From Enterococcaceae bacterium OF42-14pH9A (GTDB taxonomy: Bacteria; Bacillota; Bacilli; Lactobacillales; Enterococcaceae), in the NCBI GenBank assembly GCA_027692465.1, contig JAQEYU010000005.1, positions 1-64,000 on the forward strand: a stretch of DNA of 64,000 nucleotides. Reading direction: 5' to 3'. The stretch's first letter is position 1. The number at the start of each line of letters is the position of its first letter. Positions 26,875-36,226 of this stretch are shown here, piece after piece. Made by a program: the position numbers and the translations under genes. The notes beneath the pieces were generated by a model that saw only the letters and a list, made by a program, of their open reading frames with translations, had not been told where the DNA came from and made no database searches.

Positions 26875-29055
26875 CTAAGCTTCAGTGATTTTTTGGAAGT
26901 GACGGCAGAAGCTTTGGAAGTCACCTTTCAACCGTGGAATCGAAATCCCGGCATAATTCAACTCGCTGCCGCTGAAGCGTTCCCCGCTGCCGGTTTCCAA
27001 GTAATCGGCCTCTGAATCGAGATACTGCAGCCGCAGTTGCCGTATCGGCTGTGACGGCTGAGCCAGTCCGTGACTGTAGATCAGCAAGGCTTCATTCTCG
27101 TTTTTGAAAAGCCATCCGCAGGAGAAGGTCTGATCCGGCAGCTGCAGGCGGTAGAACTCACCGAACTGCAGCAGTTGCCGATGCTTTTTATAAAAAGCAA
27201 TCTGCTGGCGGATGATTGCCAGATCTTCAGCAGTCTGTTCTTGAAGAGCCAGTTCGTAGCCGAAATTTCCGCTCATGGCGATCAAGCCGCGGGTTTCCAG
27301 CGGTGTGATCCGGCCCACCTGATGATTGGGAACATCAGATACATGGGCTCCCATCATGATTGGCGGATAAAGATAGCTGTAGCCGGATTGGATGCGGCTG
27401 CGACAAAGCGCATCTGAATTGTCACTGGTCCAAGTCTGAGGCATATAGGCCATCATCCCCGGATCAAAACGGCCGCCACCGCTGGAGCAGTTTTCAAAGA
27501 GTGCTTGCGGAAAACGACCGGTGACGGTGTCCAAGATGCGATACAGGCCCAATACATAGCGATGACTGATCTCTTTTTGACGGTCGGGAGGCAACAGGCG
27601 GTTGCCGACCTCGGTCAAATGGCGATTCATGTCCCATTTGATGTAATCCACATGGCCGTCTTTGAGGTAGCTGCTGAGCATCTCAATCAGAAAATCTTGT
27701 ACAGCTGTCTGGCTGAGATCCAACACCAGCTGCTGCCGTCCTTCTGTCATCGGATAATCTGCCACTTGCAGGACCCACTCGGGATGTTGCCGGAACAGGT
27801 GGCTGTTGCGGGAGATCATCTCCGGTTCGAACCACAGCCCGAAAAGCAGATCCAAGGCGTGGATTTTTTGGGCCAGACCGCTGATGCCGTTGGGAAGTTT
27901 GGCGGTGTCAGGCTGCCAGTCCCCCAGAGAAGTCGTGTCGTCGTCGCGTTTACCGAACCAACCGTCATCCAGGACGAAGAGCTCAATCCCCAGTTCTTTG
28001 GCTTGTGCAGCCTGTTTGAGAAGGTCTGCCTCCGTGAAAGAAAAATAGTTGCCCTCCCAGGTATTCAACAGGACAGGACGCTCCTTTTTCTGCCAAAATT
28101 CCGGTACCAGCCGCGCCTGATACAACTGGTGGAAGGTCTGGGACATTTTATTGAAGCCGCTGTCGCTGAAATTCAAGACCGCTTCCGGCGTTTGAAATTC
28201 GGTCCCCGGTGAAAGCTTCCAACTGAAGTTTTCCGGATGGATCCCCAACTGAACACGGGTGCTGCCGTACTGCTCCACTTCCGCCTGAGCCAAAAAGTTG
28301 CCGCTGTAGACCAAGTGGAAGGCATACACATTTCCCTGATTTTCGGTCGCGTGAGGATCAGCCAGCGCCAGGAAAGGCTGGTGCTGCGGACTGCTGGTTC
28401 CCCGGATTGAGCTGACAGCCTGGATCCCGCTGCGCAGGGGAGTGCGGGTGATATTGGCTTCATCAGTGTGGGAACCGTCCAGCGTCACAAAATCAAAGTC
28501 TTTGGAGGGAAAATCCAGCAGCAGCGAGCCGGCCTGCTCCAAGCAAATGTCTTGCTGGGAATCGTTGCGATAGGTGACAGAACGGGTAATCACCGGCTGA
28601 TCAGGATAGATGGTGTAGCTCAGGACCTGGCTCAGCTTTTGGATCTCGTCTCTCAAAGTGATCTGCAGCGTTTGCGCATCAGTTCCCCGTAAGGAAGGCA
28701 GCGAGGCTGGTTGTGGTTTGCCGGTCAGAATCCGGTAGTCGGCGTACTCAAAAGCCGTCACGCCTTCGCCGGCAGAGTTTAAGAAGCGGTAGTTGGATAT
28801 ACGATAATCCAGACTGCCGTTGGTACTGGTCTCCAACGGCAGGGTAGTCAAAGAAAAATTTCGCTCTTCCGGAATCGGATTGGTGGCAAAGCCCCAACCA
28901 ATCAATTGCAGTTGATTACTGCCGTGGTAGCTGGTCAAAGCCGGACCAAAATAGCGGTGTGTAAGATATTTTCCTTTTTCGATGCCGATGATGTAGCTGA
29001 CCTGATCATTTTTTAAGTGGAAAAATTGCTGTGCCTCATCAAAAGTTATCATCAT
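26875..29055 (-). CDS. Alpha-galactosidase, GH36
   Basis: 726 aa, the usual size of GH36 alpha-galactosidases. The nucleophile motif is YIKWDMNRHL near residue 465 and the acid/base motif is TSDNSDALCRSRIQ near 535; FVLDDGWFGKRDDD near 355 binds galactose. It would release galactose from raffinose or melibiose and leave sucrose, linking it to the adjacent scr genes. No signal peptide, so the substrate must be taken up first, yet no raffinose transporter is nearby. The divergent AraC regulator is its likely controller. Confidence 0.92.
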   Translation of the reverse strand: MMITFDEAQQFFHLKNDQVSYIIGIEKGKYLTHRYFGPALTSYHGSNQLQLIGWGFATNPIPEERNFSLTTLPLETSTNGSLDYRISNYRFLNSAGEGVTAFEYADYRILTGKPQPASLPSLRGTDAQTLQITLRDEIQKLSQVLSYTIYPDQPVITRSVTYRNDSQQDICLEQAGSLLLDFPSKDFDFVTLDGSHTDEANITRTPLRSGIQAVSSIRGTSSPQHQPFLALADPHATENQGNVYAFHLVYSGNFLAQAEVEQYGSTRVQLGIHPENFSWKLSPGTEFQTPEAVLNFSDSGFNKMSQTFHQLYQARLVPEFWQKKERPVLLNTWEGNYFSFTEADLLKQAAQAKELGIELFVLDDGWFGKRDDDTTSLGDWQPDTAKLPNGISGLAQKIHALDLLFGLWFEPEMISRNSHLFRQHPEWVLQVADYPMTEGRQQLVLDLSQTAVQDFLIEMLSSYLKDGHVDYIKWDMNRHLTEVGNRLLPPDRQKEISHRYVLGLYRILDTVTGRFPQALFENCSSGGGRFDPGMMAYMPQTWTSDNSDALCRSRIQSGYSYLYPPIMMGAHVSDVPNHQVGRITPLETRGLIAMSGNFGYELALQEQTAEDLAIIRQQIAFYKKHRQLLQFGEFYRLQLPDQTFSCGWLFKNENEALLIYSHGLAQPSQPIRQLRLQYLDSEADYLETGSGERFSGSELNYAGISIPRLKGDFQSFCRHFQKITEA

Positions 29056-29144
29056 AAACAGCCCTCTTTTCTATTTGCTTAGTTCAAGTGTACGCTGCAT
29101 AATAGAAGACAACAAGAAGAGATAATTGTAAGGAGGGTAAAAAA

Positions 29145-29939
29145 TTGCAGTCTTTCATTCGCCAATACCACTATGTCCAGGATCGTCAGCTGCCGGTCCT
29201 GCAGGCTGCCAGTTGCGGGCAGGGGAATCAGGATTACGATTGGGATGCCGGACTTCGTAAAGAACGGCTGGTGGTTTTGCAGGTGACCCTTAGCGGCTGC
29301 GGCTTTTTGGAACATCACGGGGAAGTCACCCAGCTGCCGGTCGGAAGTGCTTTTTTGGCAGCAATGCCGGGAAACTTCCGCTATTACGGCACGGATTGGC
29401 AGTTCTTTTATTTGGAATTTTCGCCGATCTTCAGTCAGTGGCTGGAACTGCCATTGACGGTCTTTCAATTAACGACAGCGGAGTTGGTTCATTGGCAAAA
29501 ACAGGTCCGGCAATTGGAACAGCGACCCTTGGATCTATATGAGAATGCTCAGACCGCCATGACGCTTTTTCTGCAGATCAGCGCATTGCTGGATAAAAAG
29601 CAGCTGCCGAAAGATCCCCTTATGGAGGCAGTCAAAAAATATCTGGAGAATCGCTTTCAAGAAGACCTGAGTTTGACCGAGGTTGCTGAGCACTTCGGAC
29701 TTTCAAAGTATCAGTTGATCCGCAAATTCCAACAGCGCTGTCACACGACGCCGATCAATTATTTAAAAAAACTCCGCATCATTCATTCGCTGAAGCTGCT
29801 TTTGGGAGACGAAAAAATCGAAACAATCGCTCGTCAGGTGGGATATGCCAATGGCAATTATTTCAGTAAAGTATTTCGCAGCGAGATGGGGATGAGTCCC
29901 GGCGAATATCGAGACAGTCGCAAACGGTACGGTCAATGA
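29145..29939 (+). CDS. AraC family regulator (MsmR/RafR-like)
   Basis: 264 aa. An N-terminal cupin-type sensor domain (about 20-130) is followed by the double HTH: LSLTEVAEHFGLSKYQLIRKF near 184 and IETIARQVGYANGNYFSKVF near 232. The start is TTG at 29145, set by AAGGAGGG eight bases upstream. It is divergent from the alpha-galactosidase gene with a 90-bp spacer, like the RafR/MsmR regulators of raffinose and melibiose genes. Sugar effector is inferred only. Confidence 0.85.
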   Translation: MQSFIRQYHYVQDRQLPVLQAASCGQGNQDYDWDAGLRKERLVVLQVTLSGCGFLEHHGEVTQLPVGSAFLAAMPGNFRYYGTDWQFFYLEFSPIFSQWLELPLTVFQLTTAELVHWQKQVRQLEQRPLDLYENAQTAMTLFLQISALLDKKQLPKDPLMEAVKKYLENRFQEDLSLTEVAEHFGLSKYQLIRKFQQRCHTTPINYLKKLRIIHSLKLLLGDEKIETIARQVGYANGNYFSKVFRSEMGMSPGEYRDSRKRYGQ

Positions 29940-29940
29940 G

Positions 29941-30006
29941 TTTAGGGGGTGTCTGAGATTGGGGTGAGTCTGAAAACGCCGGCGGTAGATATTTTCAGGC
30001 AGGCCC
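29941..30006 (+). repeat. Dispersed repeat copy D (deleted remnant)
   Basis: TTTAGGGGGTGTCTGAGATT at 29941 and a second left end GAGTCTGAAAACGCCGGCGG just after it, then TATTTTCAGGCAGGCCCT, which looks like a right end. The core is missing. It begins one base after the stop of the AraC gene. Confidence 0.65.
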
Positions 30007-30022
30007 TCTGCCGAATAAAACG

Positions 30023-30066
30023 AAAAAACGATTGTGGCCCGCAATTTCCGGTCACAATCGTTTTTT
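30023..30066. terminator. Bidirectional terminator
   Basis: AAAAAACGATTGTG pairs with CACAATCGTTTTTT between the AraC gene and the convergent GNAT gene. Confidence 0.92.
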
Positions 30067-30077
30067 ATGTGTTGTTT

Positions 30078-30605
30078 TCAGTCGATCAGCCGGCTCATAA
30101 GCCAGACATCCACGAAGCTGCCGTCATCGGCACGAGCACCGCGAGCCAGCTGTCCTTCCGTATGAAAGTCGAATTTCCGGTACAAAGCCACCGCCCGTTC
30201 GTTGCGGATTTGGACGGTGAGCTCCAGCCGACGAATGATCTCAGACTGCTCTGCCCAATAGATCACTTCATCCAAGAGCAGACTGCCTAATCCGTTACCC
30301 CAGAATTCCTGTAAGACAGCGATCCCGACTTCGCCAATATGGCGGGTGCGGGGGTCGCTGTCGGCAGTTACTGAAGCCGTTCCTACTAAGTCGCCGTCGG
30401 AGGTTTCCGCCACCAGTAACAAATTATTCGGGCTTTCCTCCAAGGCAGTCAGTTGATGACTCAAAAAATCCGGCGTGAGGTCCATGCCCACTCGATCCAG
30501 TGCGATAAATTCGGTTTCGCTGCCCAGCTGCTGCATCAGGTGCAGTAACGCTGCCGCATCTTTTGCCTGGGCTTGTCGCAGTTGGATCTCCACTGCCCCG
30601 CTCAT
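30078..30605 (-). CDS. GNAT family N-acetyltransferase
   Basis: 175 aa. The acetyl-CoA binding stretch is VGIAVLQEFWGNGLGSLLLD near residue 93 and is followed by LELTVQIRNERAVALYRKFDF. It resembles the RimI/SpeG-like acetyltransferases. Its ATG overlaps the tsaE stop (ATGA), so the two are translated together. In other Firmicutes tsaE is followed by tsaB and rimI; here only an acetyltransferase follows, and whether it does RimI's job (acetylating S18) is uncertain. Confidence 0.8.
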   Translation of the reverse strand: MSGAVEIQLRQAQAKDAAALLHLMQQLGSETEFIALDRVGMDLTPDFLSHQLTALEESPNNLLLVAETSDGDLVGTASVTADSDPRTRHIGEVGIAVLQEFWGNGLGSLLLDEVIYWAEQSEIIRRLELTVQIRNERAVALYRKFDFHTEGQLARGARADDGSFVDVWLMSRLID

Positions 30606-31078
30606 GAAGCAGCCGTCCAGTCAGCCAGGATCCGTTTTTCAAAAGCGCTGCCTTGTGCTCCAAAGGCTTGAAGAGTAACGCTACGCCGCTCGGGATCCTG
30701 CTCGTCTTTTTCCAAGGTCAGCTCCAGATAATCTTCCGGCAGACTGTCTGCCAGCAGATTGCCCCATTCGACTACTGAGAGTCCGTCCCCTTCAAAGTAT
30801 TCATCTAAGCCGAGGTCGGCAGCACCGTATTCCACACGATAGATATCCATGTGATAAAGCGTCAGCCGCCCGGCAGTGTATTCCCGAATAATGGTGTAGG
30901 TGGGGCTTTTGATCATCTGAGTAATCCCCAGTCCCTTGGCGATTCCTTTGGTCAACGTGGTTTTTCCGGCACCCAGATCACCTGTCAGCACCAGTACATC
31001 TCCCGGCTGCGCCGCTTTGCCGATGATTTCAGCCAGTTTCTCAGTTTCCGATACATTATGCAGCAACATCGCTGTCAT
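30602..31078 (-). CDS. tsaE: tRNA threonylcarbamoyladenosine biosynthesis ATPase
   Basis: 158 aa. The P-loop is LTGDLGAGKTTLTKGIAKGLG near residue 33, with SPTYTIIREY near 60, YHMDIYRVE and VEWGNLL near 105. TsaE works with TsaB and TsaD to add the threonylcarbamoyl group to A37 of ANN-decoding tRNAs. Starts at 31078 or 31069 are both possible; AAAGGA lies closer to the first. First gene of a two-gene operon. Confidence 0.92.
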   Translation of the reverse strand: MTAMLLHNVSETEKLAEIIGKAAQPGDVLVLTGDLGAGKTTLTKGIAKGLGITQMIKSPTYTIIREYTAGRLTLYHMDIYRVEYGAADLGLDEYFEGDGLSVVEWGNLLADSLPEDYLELTLEKDEQDPERRSVTLQAFGAQGSAFEKRILADWTAAS

Positions 31079-31288
31079 TCCTTTCGTGACCGTGCGCGCC
31101 CTCGCGACGGCCTTTTTGCTAGGGTCAGTATACCTGTTTGCTGCCGGGAACGCAAAACTCTCCGCCTGCTAGTGTTTTATCCAGGAAGAAATCAAATCAA
31201 TTTACTCGAAAACTTTAGAGCCAGCTGGCATGCCAATCATTCGTAGTGCACGGTCGGCTCCAACCTCAGCAAGCTAAGCTGCATCATA

Positions 31289-31325
31289 AACAGCACCGTT
31301 TCGCAGTTTCAAAAAACGGTGCTGT
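31289..31325. terminator. Hairpin downstream of exoA
   Basis: ACAGCACCGTTT pairs with AAACGGTGCTGT. It lies between the convergent ends of exoA (minus) and a 270-bp stretch upstream of tsaE that shows no gene. Confidence 0.65.
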
Positions 31326-31347
31326 CAGGGCAGCTGTTTGCGGGTGC

Positions 31348-32103
31348 CTATAAACCGATAGTCAGTTCTACCGGGCAGTGATCGCTGCCGAAGATCTCGG
31401 TGTGGATCTTGGCATCGGTCATTTTATCTTGCAGGTCCTCGGAAACGACGAAATAGTCAATCCGCCAACCGGCATTATTCTTGCGGGCATTGAAGCGATA
31501 ACTCCACCAAGAATACACACCCGCCAGTTCCGGATAGAAGAAGCGGAAGGAATCCACGAAACCGGCCGCCAGCAGTTGCGTGAACTTTTCCCGTTCCTGA
31601 GGGGTGAAGCCGGCATTTTTTTGATTGGTTTTCCAATTTTTCAAATCGATATTTTCGTGGGCGACATTTAAATCACCACAAAGGATTACCCCTTTTTGGG
31701 TGTTCAGCTGCTTGAGGTAATCGCGAAAGGCATCCTCCCAAGTCATACGATAATCCAACCGACGCAGCTCATTTTGAGAATTTGGGGTGTAGCAGCACAC
31801 CAGATAAAATTCCGGGTACTCCAAAGTGATGACCCGGCCTTCTTGGTCGTGTTCTTCGATGCCGATGCCGTAATTGACGGACAAAGCCGGTTCCTTGGCA
31901 AAAATTGCTGTACCGGAATAGCCTTTTTTGACAGCGTAGTTCCAATATTCATGGTGATCCGGCAGATCCATCACAATCTGACCTTCCTGCAGTTTGGTCT
32001 CCTGCAGACAGAAAAAATCGGCATCCAATTCATTAAAGACATCCATAAAATTTTTTTGCATCACTGCTCGTAAGCCGTTGACATTCCAAGAAATCAATTT
32101 CAC
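31348..32103 (-). CDS. exoA: Exodeoxyribonuclease III (AP endonuclease)
   Basis: 251 aa. Motifs of the ExoIII family: SWNVNGLRAV near residue 4, CLQETKLQ near 32 (metal-binding Glu), CGDLNVAHENIDL near 148, and GSDHCPVELTI at the end (catalytic Asp-His). It cuts DNA at abasic sites in base excision repair, so it complements the ung gene of this window. AGGAGG before the GTG at 32103 fixes the start. Confidence 0.93.
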   Translation of the reverse strand: MKLISWNVNGLRAVMQKNFMDVFNELDADFFCLQETKLQEGQIVMDLPDHHEYWNYAVKKGYSGTAIFAKEPALSVNYGIGIEEHDQEGRVITLEYPEFYLVCCYTPNSQNELRRLDYRMTWEDAFRDYLKQLNTQKGVILCGDLNVAHENIDLKNWKTNQKNAGFTPQEREKFTQLLAAGFVDSFRFFYPELAGVYSWWSYRFNARKNNAGWRIDYFVVSEDLQDKMTDAKIHTEIFGSDHCPVELTIGL

Positions 32104-32354
32104 GTGTTGTTTCCTCCTGACGGTTTCAAAAAACAGCAGCTGACTCGTAAACGGACTGGGCCTGAAAAGCTGAAAAGCGCCTGTGAAAAGCTGTCGGTCG
32201 CTGCCTGCTGTTGACAAAACCTGTTTCTCTCATTTTAACGAAAGTTGCGGTAAGATGAAAGAAAACACCCCTGTCAAATCACAGCCGAAACGATAGACCG
32301 ACGAAACATTTATCATCAGGGCGGAAGTTGCGACAGGAGAAAGAGGAACACGCT

Positions 32355-33263
32355 ATGAAAATCGGAGTCATCGGGATCGGCAACATTGCTCAAAAAGCAT
32401 ATCTGCCAATTTATGCTGCATCACAGGAGCAGGGGGAGTTTTATTTTGCCAGCTCTCAACCTGCCACCAGAGCGTTGCTGAAAAACCACTACGGCTTTGA
32501 CCGGGTCTATGAAACACCGGCCGACTTGTTGGCTGAAAATATAGACGGTGTGCTGATCCATGCGGCCACGAAAGCCCATTATCCGTTGGTGAAAAAATTT
32601 TTGGAGGCAGGCGTCCATGTTTTCGTGGATAAGCCCTTGACAGAGTCTGCCGCCCAAAGCCTGGAGCTGCAGCAGTTGGCCCAAAGTCGCGGCCTGATCC
32701 TGATGACAGGCTTCAATCGCCGCTTTGCTCCTTTGGTCCAGCAATTGAAAGAAACACCGGACAAACATCTGCTGATTCTGCAAAAGCACCGGATCAACGA
32801 ACCTCAGCCCGTCAAGTTTGTAATCTATGATCTGTTTTTGCATCTGGTGGATACCGCCGTTTATTTGGCAGATGAGCCGCCGTTGTATGCCGGTGGTCGT
32901 CTGATGGTCAAAGACGGACTGCTGCACCAAGCTCATTTGCAGCTGGAGACCACTGGCTGCAGTCTCTTTTTACACATGGACCTGGTGAGTGGGACCAATC
33001 TGGAAAACTATCAACTGACTGCTGCATCCGGCCGTCTTGAATTGGCAGAGTTGACCCGTTTGACTGTGACAGATCAAAAGCAGATCAGCGAACTGCGGGG
33101 CAGCGATTGGGAGACGACCCTGACGAAACGAGGCTTTGCGCCGATGACGGCCGCATTTTTGGAAAGTGTCCGAACAGCAGATGCAAGTCACTTGCGTCAA
33201 GAACAGGTTTTATTAAGCCATCAGTTGTGTGAAACACTGCTCCAAGAAAGCAGCCAAGATTGA
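32355..33263 (+). CDS. Gfo/Idh/MocA family oxidoreductase
   Basis: 302 aa. The N-terminal Rossmann motif IGVIGIGNIAQKAYLP binds NAD(P), and EAGVHVFVDKPLTESAAQ near 88 carries the conserved Lys of the family; a C-terminal alpha/beta domain follows. It resembles the short virulence-factor/MviM-like members of lactic acid bacteria. Substrate unknown. GAGGAACACGCT precedes the ATG. Stands alone. Confidence 0.85.
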   Translation: MKIGVIGIGNIAQKAYLPIYAASQEQGEFYFASSQPATRALLKNHYGFDRVYETPADLLAENIDGVLIHAATKAHYPLVKKFLEAGVHVFVDKPLTESAAQSLELQQLAQSRGLILMTGFNRRFAPLVQQLKETPDKHLLILQKHRINEPQPVKFVIYDLFLHLVDTAVYLADEPPLYAGGRLMVKDGLLHQAHLQLETTGCSLFLHMDLVSGTNLENYQLTAASGRLELAELTRLTVTDQKQISELRGSDWETTLTKRGFAPMTAAFLESVRTADASHLRQEQVLLSHQLCETLLQESSQD

Positions 33264-33631
33264 AAGTTGTGCTGGTTCTTATGAATGAGAGAAACGGCTA
33301 CAGGAAAGGCGGCTGGCGGGCTCGCGAGGCGGCGCTTTCTCAGCAGCCACGGTGGTGTATTTATAGCAAAGGAGTCATCGGCAATCTGTCATGGACTAGC
33401 CACCTTTTGCAACTCGTGCTAAAATGAACGGGATGTCAATTGACAGCTGCTGATCATCTGTGGGCTGTGCTGCCGGATACCGGAGACACAGGAAATGACG
33501 GAAATGCCGGGAGTATACGGCGAGACAGCAGTGATTACAGACGGGATCTTCGGTGGGGACCTGAAAAAGGGAACTTGCCTGAAAAGGCTGCTGCCGCAGA
33601 ATACCTGTTCACAGAAGAGAGGAATTTTTTC
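33264..33631. other. Spacer before murB, no gene seen
   Basis: 367 bp. An open frame in phase with murB extends back to 33440, but it lacks a ribosome site and family resemblance, so I treat it as untranslated. Nothing else recognisable apart from the murB Shine-Dalgarno at about 33617-33622. Confidence 0.5.
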
Positions 33632-34531
33632 GTGAAGAATGAATTTAAAGCACAATTTCCGGCAATCACAATCTTAGTGGATGAGCCGTTGATGAATTAT
33701 ACCTTTACCAAAACCGGCGGGCCGGCCGACCTGCTGGCTTTTCCGAAGTCGGCGGAAGAAACTAAGGCCTTGGTGGATGCTTGTCGCCGACAGCAGCTCC
33801 CTTGGATGGTCCTTGGCAACGCCAGTAATCTGATTGTCAAAGACGGCGGTATCCGCGGGCTCGTGATTATGCTGTCGGACATGACCGCAGTCACCGTATC
33901 TGATACGCTGATTACCGCCGAGGCTGGCGCAAAACTGATTGACACGACTTATGCAGCGCTGGATGCTTCTTTGACGGGCTTTGAGTTTGCTTGCGGGATC
34001 CCCGGCAGTATCGGCGGCGCCGTCTTTATGAACGCCGGCGCCTACGAAGGGGAGATCCGGGATGTTTTCGAGTCCTGTGATGTGCTATTGGCAGACGGAT
34101 CTATCGTGACTTTGACCAATGCGGAGATGGCTTTTGGCTATCGTCATACCGTTATCCAGGAAATGCAGGGAATCATTTTACGGGCGCGGTTCCGTCTGAC
34201 TGCCGGTGATCATCAGCAGATTGAAAAGCGAATGAAGGAATTGACCGAGTTGCGTTTGTTGAAGCAGCCTTTGGAGTATCCTTCCTGCGGCAGTGTTTTT
34301 AAACGTCCAAAAGGATATTTTACCGGTAAATTGATCCAAGATGCCGGCCTGCAGGGATTGAAATGGGGCGGCGCGCAGATTTCGGAAAAACACGCCGGCT
34401 TCATCGTCAATATCGACAATGCCACAGCAACGGATTATATCGAATTGATTGCCCACATCCAACAGGTCATCAAAGAAAAATTCGATGTAGCATTGGAAAC
34501 AGAAGTTCGGATCATCGGAGAAGATCGGTAA
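33632..34531 (+). CDS. murB: UDP-N-acetylenolpyruvoylglucosamine reductase
   Basis: 299 aa. FAD-binding motifs [16 protein letters not shown] near residue 68 and [20 protein letters not shown] near 118; the catalytic Ser is in [11 protein letters not shown] near 222 and Glu near the C-terminus. MurB reduces UDP-GlcNAc-enolpyruvate to UDP-MurNAc with NADPH. Type II form, as in Gram-positives. AGAGAGGA precedes the GTG at 33632. In streptococci murB often leads potABCD; here pot lies 5 kb away. Confidence 0.93.
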   Translation: MKNEFKAQFPAITILVDEPLMNYTFTKTGGPADLLAFPKSAEETKALVDACRRQQLPWMVLGNASNLIVKDGGIRGLVIMLSDMTAVTVSDTLITAEAGAKLIDTTYAALDASLTGFEFACGIPGSIGGAVFMNAGAYEGEIRDVFESCDVLLADGSIVTLTNAEMAFGYRHTVIQEMQGIILRARFRLTAGDHQQIEKRMKELTELRLLKQPLEYPSCGSVFKRPKGYFTGKLIQDAGLQGLKWGGAQISEKHAGFIVNIDNATATDYIELIAHIQQVIKEKFDVALETEVRIIGEDR

Positions 34532-34566
34532 GAACAATCAGTCAGGCAGCTGGAACAAACCGTCAG

Positions 34567-34606
34567 CGGCAGTCGGGAAGTAATTTTCCGGCTGTCGCCT
34601 TTTTGA
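34567..34606 (+). terminator. Terminator after murB
   Basis: CGGCAGTCGG pairs with CCGGCTGTCG with wobble pairs, followed by TTTTT. Confidence 0.65.
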
Positions 34607-34728
34607 TGTGGCGGGGCTGATGAAGGCAACTCCTCTTTTAAAAAATGGGAAAAAGGATTGTTCGTAAAAGGTCTGTTTGCCTTGAATTTGCCGCTGTCCC
34701 CTGATATGCTCGAAAGGAAACAAAACAA

Positions 34729-34891
34729 TTAGGCATGTTTGAAACCGCCGGCAGCCGCTATTTTGATCTTTTTCGCCGCAATCTTCGTCGTAAATGCTCA
34801 GCTTTGTACCACATAAGCTGTGCTTTACTCCTTGACTTCGGCAAAAAGTCCGCAAAAATTGCGTTCCTCCGGTGTTTTCAGACAAGCCTTA
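34729..34891 (+). repeat. Dispersed repeat copy E
   Basis: Full-length, 163 bp, from TTAGGCATGTTTGAAA to TTTTCAGACAAGCCTTA. The core is close to the consensus, including GTACCACATAAGCTGTGC and GACTTCGGC. It lies 26 bp upstream of the lipoprotein gene, between the murB terminator and that gene's ribosome site, so that gene's promoter must lie in or beyond it. Confidence 0.9.
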
Positions 34892-34917
34892 CTATTTACC
34901 AGAAAAGGGGCGAAAAA

Positions 34918-36102
34918 ATGAAAAAGGTTAGAGTGTTGGTAGGAATGTTGGTGGGGCTATTATTGCTGACGGGGTGCGGCAAGAAGGTCCAAGAGGAATA
35001 TTTTAACGGTTTGAGCGGGAGTAGGGAAAACCAGACCGTTGACCTCCATTTTAAGATTGATCAATTGGAGCTTTCAATGTCAAATGAAGAGGATGCCGCT
35101 GCCGGAATGATTGCAAACAGCATCCTGAATAGTCTGAAGGATGCCGAATTGGCCGGTACGGTTGCCAATGATACGAAAAATGAACGGATGCAGCTGGATC
35201 TGACTGTCAAGGTGCTGGGAAGCCGTTTCCCGGTAGAGCTTTTGACAGATAACAAACAGCAGGTGGCTTATATGTCCACCGATATTTATCAGCAGCTGAT
35301 GACTTTGATGGGCTCGATGCTGGGGGCCGGGGATCTGGGGACGTCAGTGGATGCGGAAGCTTTGGAAGGGAAGTATCTGGAACTTGATCCGGAAGATATG
35401 AAAGAATTGCTGGCAGACAGCGATGTCTCGACTGACGGCGGGACTGCGGCAATCACTGCACTGCAGGGTAACAATCAGCTCATGAAGGACTGGCTGCTGA
35501 CACTGAAGGCCGACACTTTCAAAAAAGACGGCGACAAGATCAGTCATACCTTTACAAAAGAAGAGCTGTCCGATTTTGTGAAGTACGCAGAAAAAAACGG
35601 GGACAAGGATGCGAAAAAGACCGCCGCTGAATTGAAGGAAACGTTGAAGGATCTGACAGTGTTTGATTTGGAGACGACAGTAGATACCAAGTCCGGTGAT
35701 CAGGATCTGAAGATGTCTATGGCCGGAGATACTGACGGAAATACTATGAAAGCCGCCTTTACAGTTAGCCTGAAACCTACTGACAAGCAGGCAGCAGTGA
35801 CGATGCCGGCTGCCGATCAGATCGTGACCGAAGAAGAGCTGTCGGAAATGTTGGGAACAAGTCAGTTTTCCGCTAACGGACTGACCGAAGAAAACTATGA
35901 TTTTGAAGATGATGCAGATTATGGCTGGGAAGAGCCGCTGACCGAGGCAGAATTTCAGCAGCTTTACGATGAATTGGCGGCCGAGAAGGAAAACTATACA
36001 CCGGAAGAATTACAGGAATACCTGGATTTCTTGGAAAGTTCACTCACCGAGGAACAGTTTGCAAAATTGACCGAGCTGGTTACAAGTACGACAGCTCTCT
36101 GA
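34918..36102 (+). CDS. Lipoprotein of unknown function
   Basis: 394 aa. Signal peptide with lipobox LLTGC (Cys20), so it is diacylated and anchored on the outer face of the membrane. The mature part has repeated beta-rich segments (LDLTVKVLGSRFPVELLTD, LETTVDTKSGDQDLKMSMAG) and acidic patches, with a C-terminal helical region EFQQLYDELAAEKENYTPEE. It resembles the large group of DUF6612/LppX-like lipoproteins in shape but I cannot assign a family. AAAAGGGG precedes the ATG. Repeat copy E is just upstream. Confidence 0.75.
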   Translation: MKKVRVLVGMLVGLLLLTGCGKKVQEEYFNGLSGSRENQTVDLHFKIDQLELSMSNEEDAAAGMIANSILNSLKDAELAGTVANDTKNERMQLDLTVKVLGSRFPVELLTDNKQQVAYMSTDIYQQLMTLMGSMLGAGDLGTSVDAEALEGKYLELDPEDMKELLADSDVSTDGGTAAITALQGNNQLMKDWLLTLKADTFKKDGDKISHTFTKEELSDFVKYAEKNGDKDAKKTAAELKETLKDLTVFDLETTVDTKSGDQDLKMSMAGDTDGNTMKAAFTVSLKPTDKQAAVTMPAADQIVTEEELSEMLGTSQFSANGLTEENYDFEDDADYGWEEPLTEAEFQQLYDELAAEKENYTPEELQEYLDFLESSLTEEQFAKLTELVTSTTAL

Positions 36103-36162
36103 AATTTTTTGGCGCTTGGCCGATTACTTTATTTTCAGTCCAGATGAAATACTAGAGCAAAG

Positions 36163-36215
36163 CAAAAAAGCGGCCTGCTGTTTGGGGAAGTCTCCCGACA
36201 GCAGGCCGCTTTTTC
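36163..36215. terminator. Bidirectional terminator
   Basis: AAAAAAGCGGCCTGCTGT pairs with ACAGCAGGCCGCTTTTT between the lipoprotein gene and the convergent panT-like gene. Confidence 0.92.
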
Positions 36216-36226
36216 GTGAATATCGG

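Noticed and set aside
27505..28212. 235-codon plus-strand frame
   Set aside because: Antisense shadow of the alpha-galactosidase.
32155..32220. GGGCCTGAAAAGC-type sequence upstream of exoA
   Set aside because: Partial likeness to the repeat end without core or inverted partner.
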